From Pantoea agglomerans NBRC 102470 (lineage in GTDB: Bacteria > Pseudomonadota > Gammaproteobacteria > Enterobacterales > Enterobacteriaceae), in assembly GCF_001598475.1 (NCBI RefSeq), contig NZ_BCZA01000001.1, positions 496,001 through 560,000 of the forward strand: a stretch of DNA of 64,000 bases. The letters run 5' to 3'. The notes beneath the pieces were generated by a model, which was not told where the DNA came from, did no database searches, and was given only the letters and a program-made list of their open reading frames with translations. The translations under genes and the position numbers were made by a program. Below, one piece after another: positions 1-9,705 of this stretch. Within the stretch, counting starts at the first letter, position 1. Each line of letters starts with the position of its first letter.

Positions 1-134
1 ATCACTTTGACGATGAAAAATTTGCAGATCAGGTGAGTGACCATCCCGGCCATAATCAGCAGCAACAGGCTGAAGCTGATCGACAGCACCCTGTTTCCCT
101 CAATAAAACTCATCAGACTCTGAATGTAATGCAT
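1..134 (-). CDS. N-terminal fragment of a membrane protein, possibly an MscS/YbdG-type channel
   Basis: Reading leftward from the ATG whose complement is at 132-134, an open frame runs off the left edge of the window and gives about 44 residues. The translation begins MHYIQSLMSFIEGNRVL and continues into a hydrophobic stretch (roughly residues 18-40) that would be a first membrane helix. Its pattern loosely resembles the first helix of the YbdG/MscS-like mechanosensitive channels, but the fragment is too short to be sure. The upstream Shine-Dalgarno is weak, so an internal Met may be the true start. It is divergent from the chemoreceptor gene to its right. Confidence 0.4.
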   Translation of the reverse strand, partial: MHYIQSLMSFIEGNRVLSISFSLLLLIMAGMVTHLICKFFIVKV

Positions 135-356
135 GATAACCACGTGCAAAAAAGATAAGGGGCGAATTCAACCACAGCACGGGGACGGTTGTTAAGCGCC
201 GAATGCGTTCAGGCTGAGCCGCACCGCTTTTTTTGCGTAACGGCGCGCTGGCAGCACCCTCCATCCTGCGGATTGTTACCTTCTCTGGTGCAACACTCAG
301 ATAAACGCCGCGCTGGCCGATAACAGCTTTATCTCCTCTGATATGAGCCTGCGGAC

Positions 357-2015
357 ATGCTTAAAAATCTTAAAATCACTCACGGTATCGCTGCTGTTCT
401 GGTGGTCTTTGTGGCGTTACTGACCCTGACCGGATTTCTGTTCTATAACGGCGTCTCAAAAGCCGACAAAAACTTTGTGGCGGCAGAGCAGCTTACGCTG
501 CAGCAGCAGCACCTGAGTGATGCGGTAAAAACCCTGATTAAAACCCGCGTCACCATCAACCGCGTGGCAATCCGTTTCCTGAAAAATCAGCAGGATCCAA
601 AATCACTGGCAGCCATGGCTGCGCTGCTGGAGCAGGCTGAAACGTCAGCCGCCGCCGCCGATGCGGACTTCAAAGCCTGGCAGGCGCTGCCGCGCAAAGA
701 GGGCCAGGGTGAAGCCCAGGCGACGCAGGTGCAGACCGCCTACCAGCAGATGCGTGACACCATGCTGGCCTCGATTACCTTTCTGAAGCAGGGCAACTAT
801 GCGGGCTACGGCAACCTTGAAGCACAGGCGGCGCAGGACCAGCTCGACAGTGCCTATGAGGCCTGGCGGGCGGTGAATATCCAGTTGATGAAAGCGTCCT
901 CGGAGCATAACCAGCGTAGCCTGACGGATGCGCTCTGGGCGCTGCTGACTATTGGCCTGATTACCGGCGTGATTGGGGTCGCGGTCTGGATTGGGCTGCA
1001 GAAATTGCTGATTGGCCCACTGGGCAGGCTGACTGGCCATATGCGCGCCATTTCAGGCGGTGATCTGACCTCCGATATTCAGCACGAAGGCCGCAATGAG
1101 ATGGGCCTGCTGATTCAGGAGCTGCAACAGATGCGCGATGCGCTGGTGGTGACCATTACCTCGGTCGATGACGCCACCCGCTCTATCTTTACCGGTGCAG
1201 CGGAAATCTCTGCGGGCAGCACCGATCTCTCTTCCCGTACCGAACAGCAGGCTGCCGCGCTGGAACAGACCGCAGCCAGTATGGAGCAGCTCACCTCAAC
1301 GGTGAAACTCAATGCAGACAATGCGCAGCAGGCGACCACGGTAGCGAAAGAGGCTTCAGCCACGGCCATGCAGGGCGGTGAGACTGTCGCCCGGGTCATC
1401 GCCAACATGGATCAGATCAGCGAAAGCTCGAATCAGATCGCCGGTATCATCGCCATTATCGACAGTATTGCCTTCCAGACCAATATTCTGGCGCTGAACG
1501 CCGCCGTTGAAGCCGCGCGTGCCGGTGAGCAGGGTCGTGGATTTGCAGTGGTAGCGGGTGAAGTGCGCTCGCTGGCCGGGCGCAGCGCCAGCGCCGCGCA
1601 GGAGATCCGGGGACTGATCGACCGCTCAGCCGAGCGGATTAAAACCGGTGCCGGTCATGCTTCTCAGGCGGGCGTCGCGATGGAGAGCATCGTGACGTCG
1701 GTGAGTCGTGTCACGCAGCTGATCGAAGAGATCGCGGCCTCCTCGACTGAACAGACCCGTGGCATTGAGCAGGTCTGCAAAGCGGTCTCGGAAATGGATG
1801 GTGTGACGCAGCAGAACGCCGCGCTGGTGGAGGAGTCCGCGACTGCTGCCGCCTCACTGGAAGAGCAGGCAAGCTACCTGCGTAAAACGGTATCGGTATT
1901 CAAAACCGGCACTCTGCAGGTGGCGTTCTCTGCTGCGCCGGTGGCGAAAGCCCTTGCCGTGCCAAAACTTCAGCCTGCCCGCCTGGCGGACAACGATAAC
2001 TGGCAGACCTTCTGA
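357..2015 (+). CDS. Methyl-accepting chemotaxis protein (transmembrane chemoreceptor)
   Basis: This 552-residue inner-membrane receptor senses periplasmic ligands and controls the CheA kinase. A first membrane helix lies at about residues 9-30. A periplasmic, probably four-helix-bundle, ligand domain follows to about 190, then a second helix at about 193-215, a HAMP linker to about 270 and a long coiled-coil signalling domain. The conserved hairpin tip is present ([20 protein letters not shown], then [17 protein letters not shown]). The protein ends in NWQTF, very close to the NWETF pentapeptide by which Tar/Tsr-type receptors bind CheR and CheB. The ligand is not predictable. The start at 357 has only a weak ribosome-binding site. 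An intrinsic terminator follows the stop codon. Confidence 0.93.
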   Translation: MLKNLKITHGIAAVLVVFVALLTLTGFLFYNGVSKADKNFVAAEQLTLQQQHLSDAVKTLIKTRVTINRVAIRFLKNQQDPKSLAAMAALLEQAETSAAAADADFKAWQALPRKEGQGEAQATQVQTAYQQMRDTMLASITFLKQGNYAGYGNLEAQAAQDQLDSAYEAWRAVNIQLMKASSEHNQRSLTDALWALLTIGLITGVIGVAVWIGLQKLLIGPLGRLTGHMRAISGGDLTSDIQHEGRNEMGLLIQELQQMRDALVVTITSVDDATRSIFTGAAEISAGSTDLSSRTEQQAAALEQTAASMEQLTSTVKLNADNAQQATTVAKEASATAMQGGETVARVIANMDQISESSNQIAGIIAIIDSIAFQTNILALNAAVEAARAGEQGRGFAVVAGEVRSLAGRSASAAQEIRGLIDRSAERIKTGAGHASQAGVAMESIVTSVSRVTQLIEEIAASSTEQTRGIEQVCKAVSEMDGVTQQNAALVEESATAAASLEEQASYLRKTVSVFKTGTLQVAFSAAPVAKALAVPKLQPARLADNDNWQTF

Positions 2016-2016
2016 T

Positions 2017-2047
2017 AAAAAAAACCGCCCCGAAGGGCGGTTTTTTA
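2017..2047. terminator. Bidirectional intrinsic terminator between chemoreceptor gene and katE
   Basis: A 7-bp GC-rich stem (ACCGCCC / GGGCGGT, loop CGAA) is flanked by an A-run on the left and a T-run on the right. It can therefore end transcription of both convergent genes. Confidence 0.85.
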
Positions 2048-2083
2048 TTTTGTGACGCGGCATGCAGCATCATGCCGCTGACA

Positions 2084-4348
2084 TCAGGCCGGGACGGACT
2101 GTGCCTTCTGGCTGCGCGACCAGACGCGGTGCGCTTTCATCGCCTGAGTGAACTCAGACATCAGCGCGCTCTCCGCCGAGTCGCCCTGCACAATACCTTC
2201 TTCCTGATCCGCATCCTCCAGACCAAACTGTGCTTTAAAGCGGCGCGCTTCGCCCACCAGACCAATCACCTTGAGGTGCTTGTAGGCTTCCAGCAGGAAG
2301 TAACGGGCATCGCCGCTCAGCAGCAGGGCATCGATATTGCCATCCGGCACCATCACCGCATCAAAGGTCAGAGAGGGCAGACCGGCGAACGTCGCATCGA
2401 CCGGCAGCACTGAACCATCATCGGCGCGCACCTGGCCCATATGCGGAGCCAGCAGTTTGGCGTGAACACCCACCGCTTTTAGCGCCTGCAAAATCGCCAG
2501 CACATCAGCCGCCTTCACACCATCGCTGAGCAGCAGTGCGACCTGGCGACCTTTAATCTCGCCATCCGGAATGGCGTAGAGGCTCAGGCTGTCATCTTTA
2601 GTCAGGCCATTCACCGGCGCAGGCGGCTGAATGTTGAGCTGCTCATCCGTCAGAGCGAGTCCCAGGTTATCCGCCACGCCCTGCGCCAGTTTAGTATCGA
2701 TGCGTGCCAGATGATCTACCACACGCTCACGGATATAAGCACGCGCCACTTTACTCAGTTCAAACGAGTAGGCACCTATGATGTGCTGTTGCTCGACTTC
2801 AGTCTGGCTCAGCCAGAACAGGCGCGGCTGCGCATAGTACTCACCAAATGAGGGGCTGCGCTCGCGCACTTTATGGCCCTCAATCCGCTCCTGATAGCTC
2901 TCGAAGCCACCGCCTTCTGCAGCAGGTGGGGTTTCACGCGGCCAGTTATCGTTGATCGAGTTCGGCTCGTAGTTCGCCGGATTGGTGTCGATATCCTGAC
3001 GATGCATGCCCTGGCGCTGGAAGTTATGGTACGGGCAGGTCGGACGGTTGATCGGGATCTCATGGAAGTTCGGTCCGCCCAGACGACTGATCTGCGTATC
3101 GGTATAGGAGAACAGACGACCCTGTAGCAGCGGATCGTTGGAGAAATCGAGGCCCGGCACGATATGGCCTGGGTGGAACGCCACCTGCTCGGTTTCAGCA
3201 AAGAAGTTGTCCGGGTTACGGTTAAGTACCATCTTGCCGACAATCTCAACCGGCACCAGCGCTTCCGGGATCAGCTTGGTGGCATCCAGAATATCGAAGT
3301 CAAATTTGAACTCATCCTCTTCCGGGATCAGCTGCAGGCCCAGTTCATATTCCGGGAAATCCCCCGCTTCAATGGCTTCCCACAGATCGCGGCGATGGAA
3401 ATCGGGATCGCGACCGGTCAGTTTCTGTGACTCGTCCCACAGCAGCGACGCTTTACCGGCCACCGGCTTCCAGTGGAAACGGACAAAGGTCGCTTTACCT
3501 TCTGCGTTAATCAGGCGGAAGGTGTGAATACCAAAGCCTTCCATGGTGCGATAGCTGCGCGGAATACCCCGGTCAGACATCGCCCAGATAACGTTGTGCA
3601 TGGTTTCCGGCTGCAGAGAGACATAATCCCAGAAGGTGTCATGGGCGCTCTGGCCCTGCGGGATTTCGTTATGCGGTTCCGGCTTAACGGCATGCACAAA
3701 GTCAGGGAATTTATGCGCATCCTGAATAAAGAACACCGGTGTGTTGTTGCCCACCAGGTCAAACACACCCTCTTCGGTGTAGAACTTGGCGGCGAAACCG
3801 CGAATGTCACGCACGGTATCAGCCGATCCGGCACCGCCCTGAACTGTAGAGAAACGCACGAAAACTGGCGTGGTCTGCTCGGGATCGCTGAGGAACTGCG
3901 CTTTGGTCAGATCTTTCAGGGAGCGGTAAGGCTGAAAATAGCCATGTGCGGCAGAGCCACGGGCGTGAACGATACGTTCCGGGATACGCTCATGGTCAAA
4001 GTGCGTGATTTTCTCACGCATAATAAAGTCTTCCAGCAGCGTCGGACCGCGCGAACCGGCACGCAGTGAGTTTTGATCGTTGGCAATGCGTGTGCCCTGG
4101 TTGGTGGTGAGGGCGCGGTCGGTGCCGTTTTTGCGGCTGGCTTCAAGCTGGTCAAGTTTGGCGTTGTGCGTCTGAGGCGCTTTCAGACTGCCTGGGGCGG
4201 TGGGCTGCTTGCCTGGCGGAGTCGGTTCGGCTGGGGGCTGATGCGAACCATCTTTTGGTGCCAGTGAACCCAGACCCGGCTCTGAGGATTCCGGACCGGT
4301 GGTGGGGGCGCGCTCGCTCAGGGGTTTCTTCTCTGTTTCTTTCGACAT
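2084..4348 (-). CDS. katE: Catalase HPII, large-subunit monofunctional haem catalase
   Basis: The 754-residue protein dismutates hydrogen peroxide to water and oxygen in the cytoplasm. Its length matches E. coli HPII (753). The distal catalytic His is at residue 128 (ERIVHARG), the same number as in E. coli, and the proximal haem-ligand Tyr lies in RLFSYTDTQ. The N-terminal extension is long and rich in Pro and Ser. The C-terminal region from about residue 600 is the flavodoxin/class-I-amidotransferase-like domain typical of large-subunit catalases. A GGAG Shine-Dalgarno precedes the start. In E. coli this gene is RpoS-controlled; no clear promoter was identified here. It converges on the chemoreceptor gene across a shared terminator. 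Confidence 0.97.
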   Translation of the reverse strand: MSKETEKKPLSERAPTTGPESSEPGLGSLAPKDGSHQPPAEPTPPGKQPTAPGSLKAPQTHNAKLDQLEASRKNGTDRALTTNQGTRIANDQNSLRAGSRGPTLLEDFIMREKITHFDHERIPERIVHARGSAAHGYFQPYRSLKDLTKAQFLSDPEQTTPVFVRFSTVQGGAGSADTVRDIRGFAAKFYTEEGVFDLVGNNTPVFFIQDAHKFPDFVHAVKPEPHNEIPQGQSAHDTFWDYVSLQPETMHNVIWAMSDRGIPRSYRTMEGFGIHTFRLINAEGKATFVRFHWKPVAGKASLLWDESQKLTGRDPDFHRRDLWEAIEAGDFPEYELGLQLIPEEDEFKFDFDILDATKLIPEALVPVEIVGKMVLNRNPDNFFAETEQVAFHPGHIVPGLDFSNDPLLQGRLFSYTDTQISRLGGPNFHEIPINRPTCPYHNFQRQGMHRQDIDTNPANYEPNSINDNWPRETPPAAEGGGFESYQERIEGHKVRERSPSFGEYYAQPRLFWLSQTEVEQQHIIGAYSFELSKVARAYIRERVVDHLARIDTKLAQGVADNLGLALTDEQLNIQPPAPVNGLTKDDSLSLYAIPDGEIKGRQVALLLSDGVKAADVLAILQALKAVGVHAKLLAPHMGQVRADDGSVLPVDATFAGLPSLTFDAVMVPDGNIDALLLSGDARYFLLEAYKHLKVIGLVGEARRFKAQFGLEDADQEEGIVQGDSAESALMSEFTQAMKAHRVWSRSQKAQSVPA

Positions 4349-4681
4349 TAATTCATGCTCCAGCTGTTATTTTACTTTCGACGACACTAAATATAGAACA
4401 ACCTGAACAATACTGAGGTTAAATCGGGCATTTAACTGTGACGACTGTGCCTTTTTTGTCCGCCAGAAATGCGCACTTATCTCTCAATCCGGATTATCGC
4501 TTCGCTTATTCATGCCTTGTGCCGTCTGGCTTAACGGCGTTCCAGCCCGCGCCTGCTATACGGAAAGTGAGCTTTCAGAGGATGCAGAACCTGCCGCCGC
4601 TGGAGGCGTTCATTGCCTGATGCAGGGCATTAACCGATTAATAAAATTAATGCTGGCGTTTGCTGCTTTTGGTTGAAGTTA
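4349..4681. other. Intergenic region between katE and zinT
   Basis: This stretch must hold the divergent promoters of katE and zinT. A 60-codon open frame beginning with GTG at 4438 has no ribosome-binding site and no recognisable product, so it is not called. Apart from the Zur box at its right end, nothing else stands out. Confidence 0.5.
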
Positions 4682-4704
4682 GAAATGTTATATCATAACA
4701 TTTC
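4682..4704. promoter_or_regulatory. Zur operator (zinc-uptake regulator box) upstream of zinT
   Basis: The two 10-bp arms GAAATGTTAT and ATAACATTTC form a perfect inverted repeat with a 3-nt centre. This agrees with the enterobacterial Zur consensus. It ends 33 bp before the zinT start, where bound Zn-Zur would block transcription, so zinT should be induced by zinc starvation. Confidence 0.9.
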
Positions 4705-4737
4705 ATTTTGTAACGTTGACCGGGGTATCAGACTTTG

Positions 4738-5385
4738 ATGAATCATGCAGGTAAATGGATTGGGCTACTGGGCGCACTGTTAGTCAGCCAGCCGTCGCTG
4801 GCACACGGCACGCATGCACATGGAAAACCGCTGTCAGCCCTGGAGCAGAAAGCGGCAGAAGGGGTTTTTGCTGACAGCGATGTGAAAGATCGTCCGCTCG
4901 CTGACTGGGATGGCCTGTGGCAGTCGGTTTATCCGCTGCTGCAAAGCGGCGAACTGGACCCGGTCTGGCAGAAGAAAGCGCAGCAGGATCACAGCAAAAC
5001 GGCAGAGGAGTATAAAGCGTATTACCGCAAAGGCTACGCCACCGACGTCGATACCATCGGTATTGAAAATGGCGTGATGGAGTTCCACATCGGCGACCAG
5101 GTCAGCGCCTGCCACTACCGGTATGCGGGCCACAAAATCCTGACCTATGCCTCAGGTAAAAAAGGGGTGCGCTACCTGTTTGAATGCCAGGACGCGGGCA
5201 GCAAAGCGCCGAAATATGTGCAGTTCAGCGACCACACCATCGGGCCGCGTAAATCTGCCCATTTCCATATCTTTATGGGCAACGATTCTCAGCAAGCCCT
5301 GCTGGCGGAGATGGATAACTGGCCGACCTATTATCCTTACCAGATGATGAACTCACAGGTCGTGGAGGAGATGCTGCACCACTGA
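4738..5385 (+). CDS. zinT: Periplasmic metal-binding protein ZinT (YodA)
   Basis: The protein has 215 residues with a Sec signal peptide (cleavage probably after SLAHG or nearby) followed by a His-rich segment (HGTHAHGK). The ZinT family lipocalin-like domain follows, with conserved WQSVYPLL, the [19 protein letters not shown] region, [10 protein letters not shown] and SAHFHIFMG, which supply the metal-binding histidines. ZinT binds zinc or cadmium in the periplasm and hands zinc to the ZnuA-ZnuBC importer. The start is the ATG at 4738; the TTG one codon earlier is in frame but less likely. The Zur box just upstream strongly supports the assignment. znuABC is not in this window. Confidence 0.95.
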   Translation: MNHAGKWIGLLGALLVSQPSLAHGTHAHGKPLSALEQKAAEGVFADSDVKDRPLADWDGLWQSVYPLLQSGELDPVWQKKAQQDHSKTAEEYKAYYRKGYATDVDTIGIENGVMEFHIGDQVSACHYRYAGHKILTYASGKKGVRYLFECQDAGSKAPKYVQFSDHTIGPRKSAHFHIFMGNDSQQALLAEMDNWPTYYPYQMMNSQVVEEMLHH

Positions 5386-5480
5386 GTGCCGGGCCGGTGT
5401 CAGATGCTCCGCGGATCAGAGCTGTTTCGCAAGGATAGCGACTGGATTCATTTCCCCCGTTTGAGGAAATATAGATCCTT

Positions 5481-5512
5481 GAGTTAAGTTAACTCATGAG
5501 TTAACTTAACTC
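5481..5512. promoter_or_regulatory. 32-bp perfect palindrome, likely toxin-antitoxin operator
   Basis: The block is a perfect palindrome made of two 15-bp palindromes, GAGTTAAGTTAACTC and GAGTTAACTTAACTC, separated by AT. That gives four GAGTTAA half-sites with centres 17 bp apart. It lies 13 bp upstream of the toxin start, exactly where an XRE antitoxin dimer would autorepress the operon. Confidence 0.8.
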
Positions 5513-5525
5513 CAACGGAGGATCT

Positions 5526-5846
5526 ATGTTTGAGATAACGATACACAAGGACGCGCTCACTGAAATTAAGGCAATGCCAGAGATGCTCCGGGCTAAGCTG
5601 GCCCGGCAAATAGATAAACTGGCTGCCCGTGGAACTGATTTGAGAGAGCCGGATACCAAACCGTTAGGGTCGGGTTTTTTTGAGCTCAGGGCGAAGGCCA
5701 ATGAGATTGGGCGAGCGGTGTATGTTTACCAGAAAGGCAGACGTATTTTTATCCTGAAAGCTTTTGTGAAAGAGACAAAGAAAACGCCAGCAGCAGTCAT
5801 GACGGCAGCGGCGCACCGTTTAGAGGAGATGTTAAACGATGAGTAA
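5526..5846 (+). CDS. Type II toxin, RelE/HigB superfamily (phage Gp49-like)
   Basis: This is a 106-residue basic protein. Features of the RelE/HigB Gp49-like family include LRAKLARQIDKLAARG, a central KPLGSGFFELRAKANEIGRAVYVYQKGRRIFILKAFVKETKKTP segment (read as its shorter parts), and a basic C-terminal helix. Members are usually ribosome-dependent or free mRNA endonucleases, inhibited by the partner antitoxin. A strong Shine-Dalgarno (ACGGAGG) precedes the ATG. The toxin gene comes first and overlaps the antitoxin gene by 8 nt, the reversed order typical of higBA modules. Assignment to the family is firm; toxicity is inferred. Confidence 0.88.
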   Translation: MFEITIHKDALTEIKAMPEMLRAKLARQIDKLAARGTDLREPDTKPLGSGFFELRAKANEIGRAVYVYQKGRRIFILKAFVKETKKTPAAVMTAAAHRLEEMLNDE

Positions 5847-6123
5847 GAAATCAGTTGCGTGGACGACGGCCCGCAAAGAAATTTTATCTGATCCGGCTGT
5901 TCGCGAACATTACGAGGCAGAAGTTCGGGCAGAGCACCTGCGCGAGCAGTTAGCCAAATGGCGGGAAAGCGCCGGAATGACCAGCGCTCAGGTCGCGGAG
6001 GCGCTCGGTGTCAGCCCGTCGGCAGTGTCACGCACCGAGCGTCGCGCAGATAAAGCCACAGTTGAAACACTCGCCCGCTATGCCCGTGCCTGTGGCGTTG
6101 AAAATCCCCAGATCTCTCTTTGA
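5839..6123 (+). CDS. Antitoxin with XRE-type helix-turn-helix (HigA-like)
   Basis: The 94-residue partner of the upstream toxin has an N-terminal helical region (about 1-40) that probably contacts the toxin. A Cro/C1-type helix-turn-helix follows at about residues 43-85 (GMTSAQVAEALGVSPSAVSR, then RTERRADKATVETLARYA). Antitoxins of this kind neutralise the toxin and bind the operon promoter. The double palindrome at 5481-5512 is the probable target. Translation is likely coupled to the toxin gene through the 8-nt overlap. Confidence 0.88.
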   Translation: MSKKSVAWTTARKEILSDPAVREHYEAEVRAEHLREQLAKWRESAGMTSAQVAEALGVSPSAVSRTERRADKATVETLARYARACGVENPQISL

Positions 6124-6228
6124 TTGAGAGATGACGGCAGGTGCCAGAACAATGCTGGCCCTGCTATTTATCTTGCCTGCTATCAAGCAAACTTTCTTTC
6201 CGGTGCACACGCATCCCCTCTACGGGTT

Positions 6229-6594
6229 TTATCCCACCCAGGCCGGGCGGCGCGAGGCGGGTATACCTTTAACCACACGCTGATACGAATCCTCAACCAG
6301 CTGCTGAATCAAGCCAGGCGAGAGGTCGTCACCGGGATAGACCGTGATCCAGTGACGTTTATTCATATGATAACCGGCGGTGATCGAGGGATAGATCACC
6401 CGGTGCAGCTCCGCCTGCTGCGGCTCGCATTTCAGGGTGATAATCGGCACACCCCGCAGTTCGGTCAGCAGTAAAAACACTTTTCCACACACTTTATAGA
6501 CCTGATGTTCCGGCCCGAATGGATAGCTGCATTCAGCGGCGGGCAGCCGCTCAGCCGCTTCAATGGCGATGCGCTGGATCTCATGGCCCTGCAT
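6229..6594 (-). CDS. MmcQ/YjbR-family DNA-binding protein
   Basis: This 121-residue protein matches the YjbR/CyaY-like fold family. The conserved features are an N-terminal helix, ECSYPFGPEHQVYKVCGKVF, a strand with ITLKC, the GYHMNKRHWITV segment and a C-terminal DSYQRVVKG helix. The family is thought to bind DNA, but its cellular role is not established. It is transcribed divergently from uvsE. An alternative is a simple housekeeping protein unrelated to its DNA-repair neighbour. Confidence 0.85.
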   Translation of the reverse strand: MQGHEIQRIAIEAAERLPAAECSYPFGPEHQVYKVCGKVFLLLTELRGVPIITLKCEPQQAELHRVIYPSITAGYHMNKRHWITVYPGDDLSPGLIQQLVEDSYQRVVKGIPASRRPAWVG

Positions 6595-6695
6595 AGTGAG
6601 TCTCCCTGTAATTATTCAGCCTGAGTCTGCGGCCCGCGACTGGCTGGTCGCCAGGGGCCTGTTACACTTCTGATAAGCATAAATCAGGAGCAGAC

Positions 6696-7706
6696 ATGAA
6701 ATTAGGCTTTGCATGTAAGTATCTCAACAGCGATGGCAAACAGTTTTTCCCGCTTCGCGCCACCACCCGTAAACGGTTTCTGAGTTTATCGCACGATGAA
6801 CGCAATCAGCTGATCTATGAGATTACCGTCACCAACCTCAACAATCTCTACCTGACGCTTGAGCATCTGGCCACCTTACCTGAGCCACTCAGGATGATGC
6901 GTATTGGCAGCGATCTGTTACCGCTCTATACGGTTCCCGAGGCCACGCCACTGTTCACCGAATTTCTGCCTGAACTCTATCCGCTCTTTGCCCGCTGTGG
7001 CGAGCTGGCGCGGGCGCATCACATCCGTCTCTCATTCCATCCAGGACAATATACCGTGCTCGCCTCCGATAATCCCGATGTGGTGGTGCGCGCGCTGGAG
7101 GATGTGGAGTATCACACGCTCTGCGCCTGTCTGATGGGATATGGCAAGACCTTCCAGGATTTTAAAATCAACATTCATATGAACGGCAAGGCGGGATTCG
7201 ACGGCTTCAAACGGTCGTTTAATCAGCTCAGCCCGGAAGCGCGGCGGATGCTGACGGTGGAGAATGATGAGATCTCCTGCTCGCTGGATGACGTGCTGCA
7301 GGCAGCGCCACTCTGTCCGGTGGTGCTGGATATTCACCATCACTGGGTAAAAGAGAGTGAGTTTATTCAGCCGGATGACGCGCGTGTTGCCAGAGTGATC
7401 GATTCGTGGCGCGGCGTGCGGCCGGTACTGCACTATTCGATTTCGCAGGAGGGGATGATTCCGCAGGAGGGCTGGCCCGATCAGCAGCAGCTGGGCGTGA
7501 GCAAAAGCAAGCTGCGGGCGCACTCTGATTACTTCTTTAATCCGACGCTGAATACGTGGGCACTGTCGTTTCAGGATTTCGATATCATGTGCGAAGTGAA
7601 AATGAAGAATCTGGCGCGGGAACAACTCTACCAGTGGGGGATAACGCAGAAGCTGATAGCTAATCCCCTGGCCGAAGCGACCAGGGAATCGGCGAACGTT
7701 AAATAA
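6696..7706 (+). CDS. uvsE: UV DNA damage endonuclease (UVDE/UvsE)
   Basis: This 336-residue TIM-barrel endonuclease nicks DNA 5' of cyclobutane dimers and 6-4 photoproducts, starting an excision pathway independent of UvrABC. Expected metal ligands are visible: His115 (SFHPGQYT), His161 (NIHMN), Glu189 (TVENDE), Asp212 and His214 (VLDIHHHW), His246 (VLHYSIS), His276 (LRAHSDY) and Glu300 (MCEVKMKN). A good Shine-Dalgarno (CAGGAG) precedes the ATG. E. coli lacks this gene, so it is an accessory trait, plausible in a sun-exposed epiphyte. Its 3' end overlaps the converging SDR gene by 8 bp. Confidence 0.94.
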   Translation: MKLGFACKYLNSDGKQFFPLRATTRKRFLSLSHDERNQLIYEITVTNLNNLYLTLEHLATLPEPLRMMRIGSDLLPLYTVPEATPLFTEFLPELYPLFARCGELARAHHIRLSFHPGQYTVLASDNPDVVVRALEDVEYHTLCACLMGYGKTFQDFKINIHMNGKAGFDGFKRSFNQLSPEARRMLTVENDEISCSLDDVLQAAPLCPVVLDIHHHWVKESEFIQPDDARVARVIDSWRGVRPVLHYSISQEGMIPQEGWPDQQQLGVSKSKLRAHSDYFFNPTLNTWALSFQDFDIMCEVKMKNLAREQLYQWGITQKLIANPLAEATRESANVK

Positions 7707-8562
7707 TGGCCACACCGCCCGTCACGGCGATGGTCGCTCCTGAAATGTAGCTGGCTTCATCACTGGCCAGCATCACATAGGTTGCAGCCAGTTCTGCAGG
7801 CTGACCGGCACGCTGCAGCGGCACTTCGCTGCCAAAGTTCTTCACCTGTTCAACCGGCATGGTCGACGGGATTAGTGGCGTCCAGATAGGGCCGGGCGCG
7901 ACCGCATTGGCACGGATACCTTTTTCAGCCAGTAAGGCTGCCAGGCCGCCAGAGAAATTAATAATGGCGGCTTTGGTGGCGGAGTAGGCGAGCAGCTTCG
8001 GTTTCGGCTGGTCAGCATTGATCGAGGCCGTATTAATGATCGATCCACCAGCAGGCATATGCCGTGTTGCCGCTTTAGTGATGTAAAACATCGCGTAAAG
8101 GTTGGTCTTCATGGTCCGGTCAAACTCTTCGTCGCTGATCTCATCCAGCGATTCGCGCGTCATCTGATACGCCGCGTTGTTCACCAGAATATTAATCTCA
8201 CCAAAGGCTTCGACGGCTTTATCGACCAGGGCGTTGCAGTGTGACGCCTCAGTAATATCGCCAGGCACCAGAACCGCTTTCTGTCCCGCTTCTTCAACCA
8301 GCCGGGCGGTATCCTGCGCATCCTCATGTTCATCAAGATAAGAGATCAGGACATCGGCCCCTTCCCGGACAAAGGCAATGGCGACGGCCCGGCCAATGCC
8401 GGAATCGCCACCGGTAATAATGGCTTTTTTCCCCGCCAGGCGGCCGGAGCCCTGATAACTCTGCTCGCCGTGATCGGGCTGAGGCTGCATCGCAGCGGTT
8501 TTACCCGGCGGCGTTTGTTGCTGTTCGGCAAAAGGGGGTTGCGGGCGTTGAGTCGATGACAT
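7699..8562 (-). CDS. SDR-family NAD(P)-dependent oxidoreductase (YghA/general-stress-protein-39 type)
   Basis: The 287-residue short-chain dehydrogenase has a Pro/Gln-rich N-terminal tail of about 45 residues. The nucleotide-binding TGGDSGIGRAVA motif, NNAA (ILVNNAAYQ), the active-site Ser (NTASIN), the catalytic YSATK and the PG (VAPGPIWTPL) follow. This tail and pattern match the YghA/YdaD subgroup of general-stress oxidoreductases, whose physiological substrate is uncertain. The start at 8562 was chosen because GGAGG sits just upstream; an earlier in-frame ATG at 8640 has none. The Mn-catalase gene lies just upstream on the same strand, so the two may be co-transcribed. Confidence 0.92.
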   Translation of the reverse strand: MSSTQRPQPPFAEQQQTPPGKTAAMQPQPDHGEQSYQGSGRLAGKKAIITGGDSGIGRAVAIAFVREGADVLISYLDEHEDAQDTARLVEEAGQKAVLVPGDITEASHCNALVDKAVEAFGEINILVNNAAYQMTRESLDEISDEEFDRTMKTNLYAMFYITKAATRHMPAGGSIINTASINADQPKPKLLAYSATKAAIINFSGGLAALLAEKGIRANAVAPGPIWTPLIPSTMPVEQVKNFGSEVPLQRAGQPAELAATYVMLASDEASYISGATIAVTGGVAII

Positions 8563-8651
8563 GAATATTCCTCCATAAAAATCCGTTAGCGTAAAACAAC
8601 CGGTCCGGGTCACACCGTTCGGTGTGGCCCGGACCGGCACGCCTGTGTCAG

Positions 8652-9500
8652 TTAAGGCTTCGGTGACGTAACGCCGTCAATCTGCTCAGACTGCGCACCA
8701 GAACCGGGACGCGCATTGCCGAGCAGCGGCTCATCACCCAGAATCTCTGGCTGCTGTTTCGCGCTGAACTGACCATGGCCATCGTAAGCCGGGCCACTGC
8801 TCCAGCGACCTTCCGGCAGCGGTTTATCCAGCGAAGTATTCAGACAGTAGTAAGAGTGCTCCTGCGCCTCATGCTCCTGCGGGAAGCTGTTCGGGATCGG
8901 CAGCGACGCGTTCAGTCCGCCCATCTCTTCGATCACTGCCAGCCACTGCTGCTGGTGCATGGTGTCACGGGCGATCAGGAAGGAGAGGAAGTCCTTCATG
9001 CCCTTGTCTTCCGTCATGTTATAGAGGCGGGTCGCCAGTACGCGGCCCGTGGCTTCTGCGGTGACGTTAGCCAGCATATCGGCCGCCACGTTGCCGGAGG
9101 CGTAGATATGACTCATATCAAAAGGCATGCCGTTGGCGTTAACCGGCATCGCTGCCAGACCGGAAGAGAGGATATGGCGCGGGTTCATTCCGCCCAGAAT
9201 TGCATTAACTACCGGATCTTTCGCTGACGCTTCCTGGTAAGAGAGCGGGGCGCCTTCAAGGTTAAGCGCCACGGCGTAGCCCAGCATTTCGATATGGCTC
9301 AGCTCTTCGGTAGCGGTCGAGATCAGCAGATCACGAATCCGCACATCACCGCGCGCGCCCATCGCCTGGAAAAAGTATTGCATCGCTACACGAATCTCAC
9401 CTTCGACGCCGCCGATGGCCTGCTGGAGCAGCATGGCAAATTCTGGATCGGGTTTCTCTACACGAACCGGGAATTGAAGTTTTGATGAATGATGAAACAT
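8652..9500 (-). CDS. Non-haem manganese catalase
   Basis: This 282-residue four-helix-bundle protein breaks down hydrogen peroxide with a di-manganese centre. The predicted ligands are Glu35 (GVEGEIR), Glu66 and His69 (ATEELSHIEML), Glu149 (VTAEATGR) and His182 (RDTMHQQQW). The C-terminal tail is long and polar, as in the KatN-type enzymes of enterobacteria. The start at 9500 has a GAGG Shine-Dalgarno; a longer in-frame start at 9584 adds residues unlike the family. It is followed at 89 bp by the stress-type SDR gene. With katE it gives the strain two chemically different catalases. Confidence 0.94.
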   Translation of the reverse strand: MFHHSSKLQFPVRVEKPDPEFAMLLQQAIGGVEGEIRVAMQYFFQAMGARGDVRIRDLLISTATEELSHIEMLGYAVALNLEGAPLSYQEASAKDPVVNAILGGMNPRHILSSGLAAMPVNANGMPFDMSHIYASGNVAADMLANVTAEATGRVLATRLYNMTEDKGMKDFLSFLIARDTMHQQQWLAVIEEMGGLNASLPIPNSFPQEHEAQEHSYYCLNTSLDKPLPEGRWSSGPAYDGHGQFSAKQQPEILGDEPLLGNARPGSGAQSEQIDGVTSPKP

Positions 9501-9705
9501 GATTATTTTCCTCGACTGTGTTTGCAGTGGATGCAGAAAAAGCCTGGACACAGATATCGGATAAATAAAGCGAAACGACAGCAATTAACCGGAATTTCAG
9601 GTTGAATAAATGGCGAAAACGGTGTTTTCCGGAGCTATATCTGGTCCGGTGGGGCAGGCAATCTTAGCGGTGTGAAGGGGACAAGTGATTCAGAGCAGGA
9701 GGAAT

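Noticed and set aside
4438..4620. 60-codon frame between katE and zinT
   Set aside because: It starts with GTG, lacks a Shine-Dalgarno and resembles no family. It lies in the divergent promoter region.
5526..6123. Toxin-antitoxin pair as part of a prophage
   Set aside because: No integrase, phage structural genes or attachment sites are visible around it.
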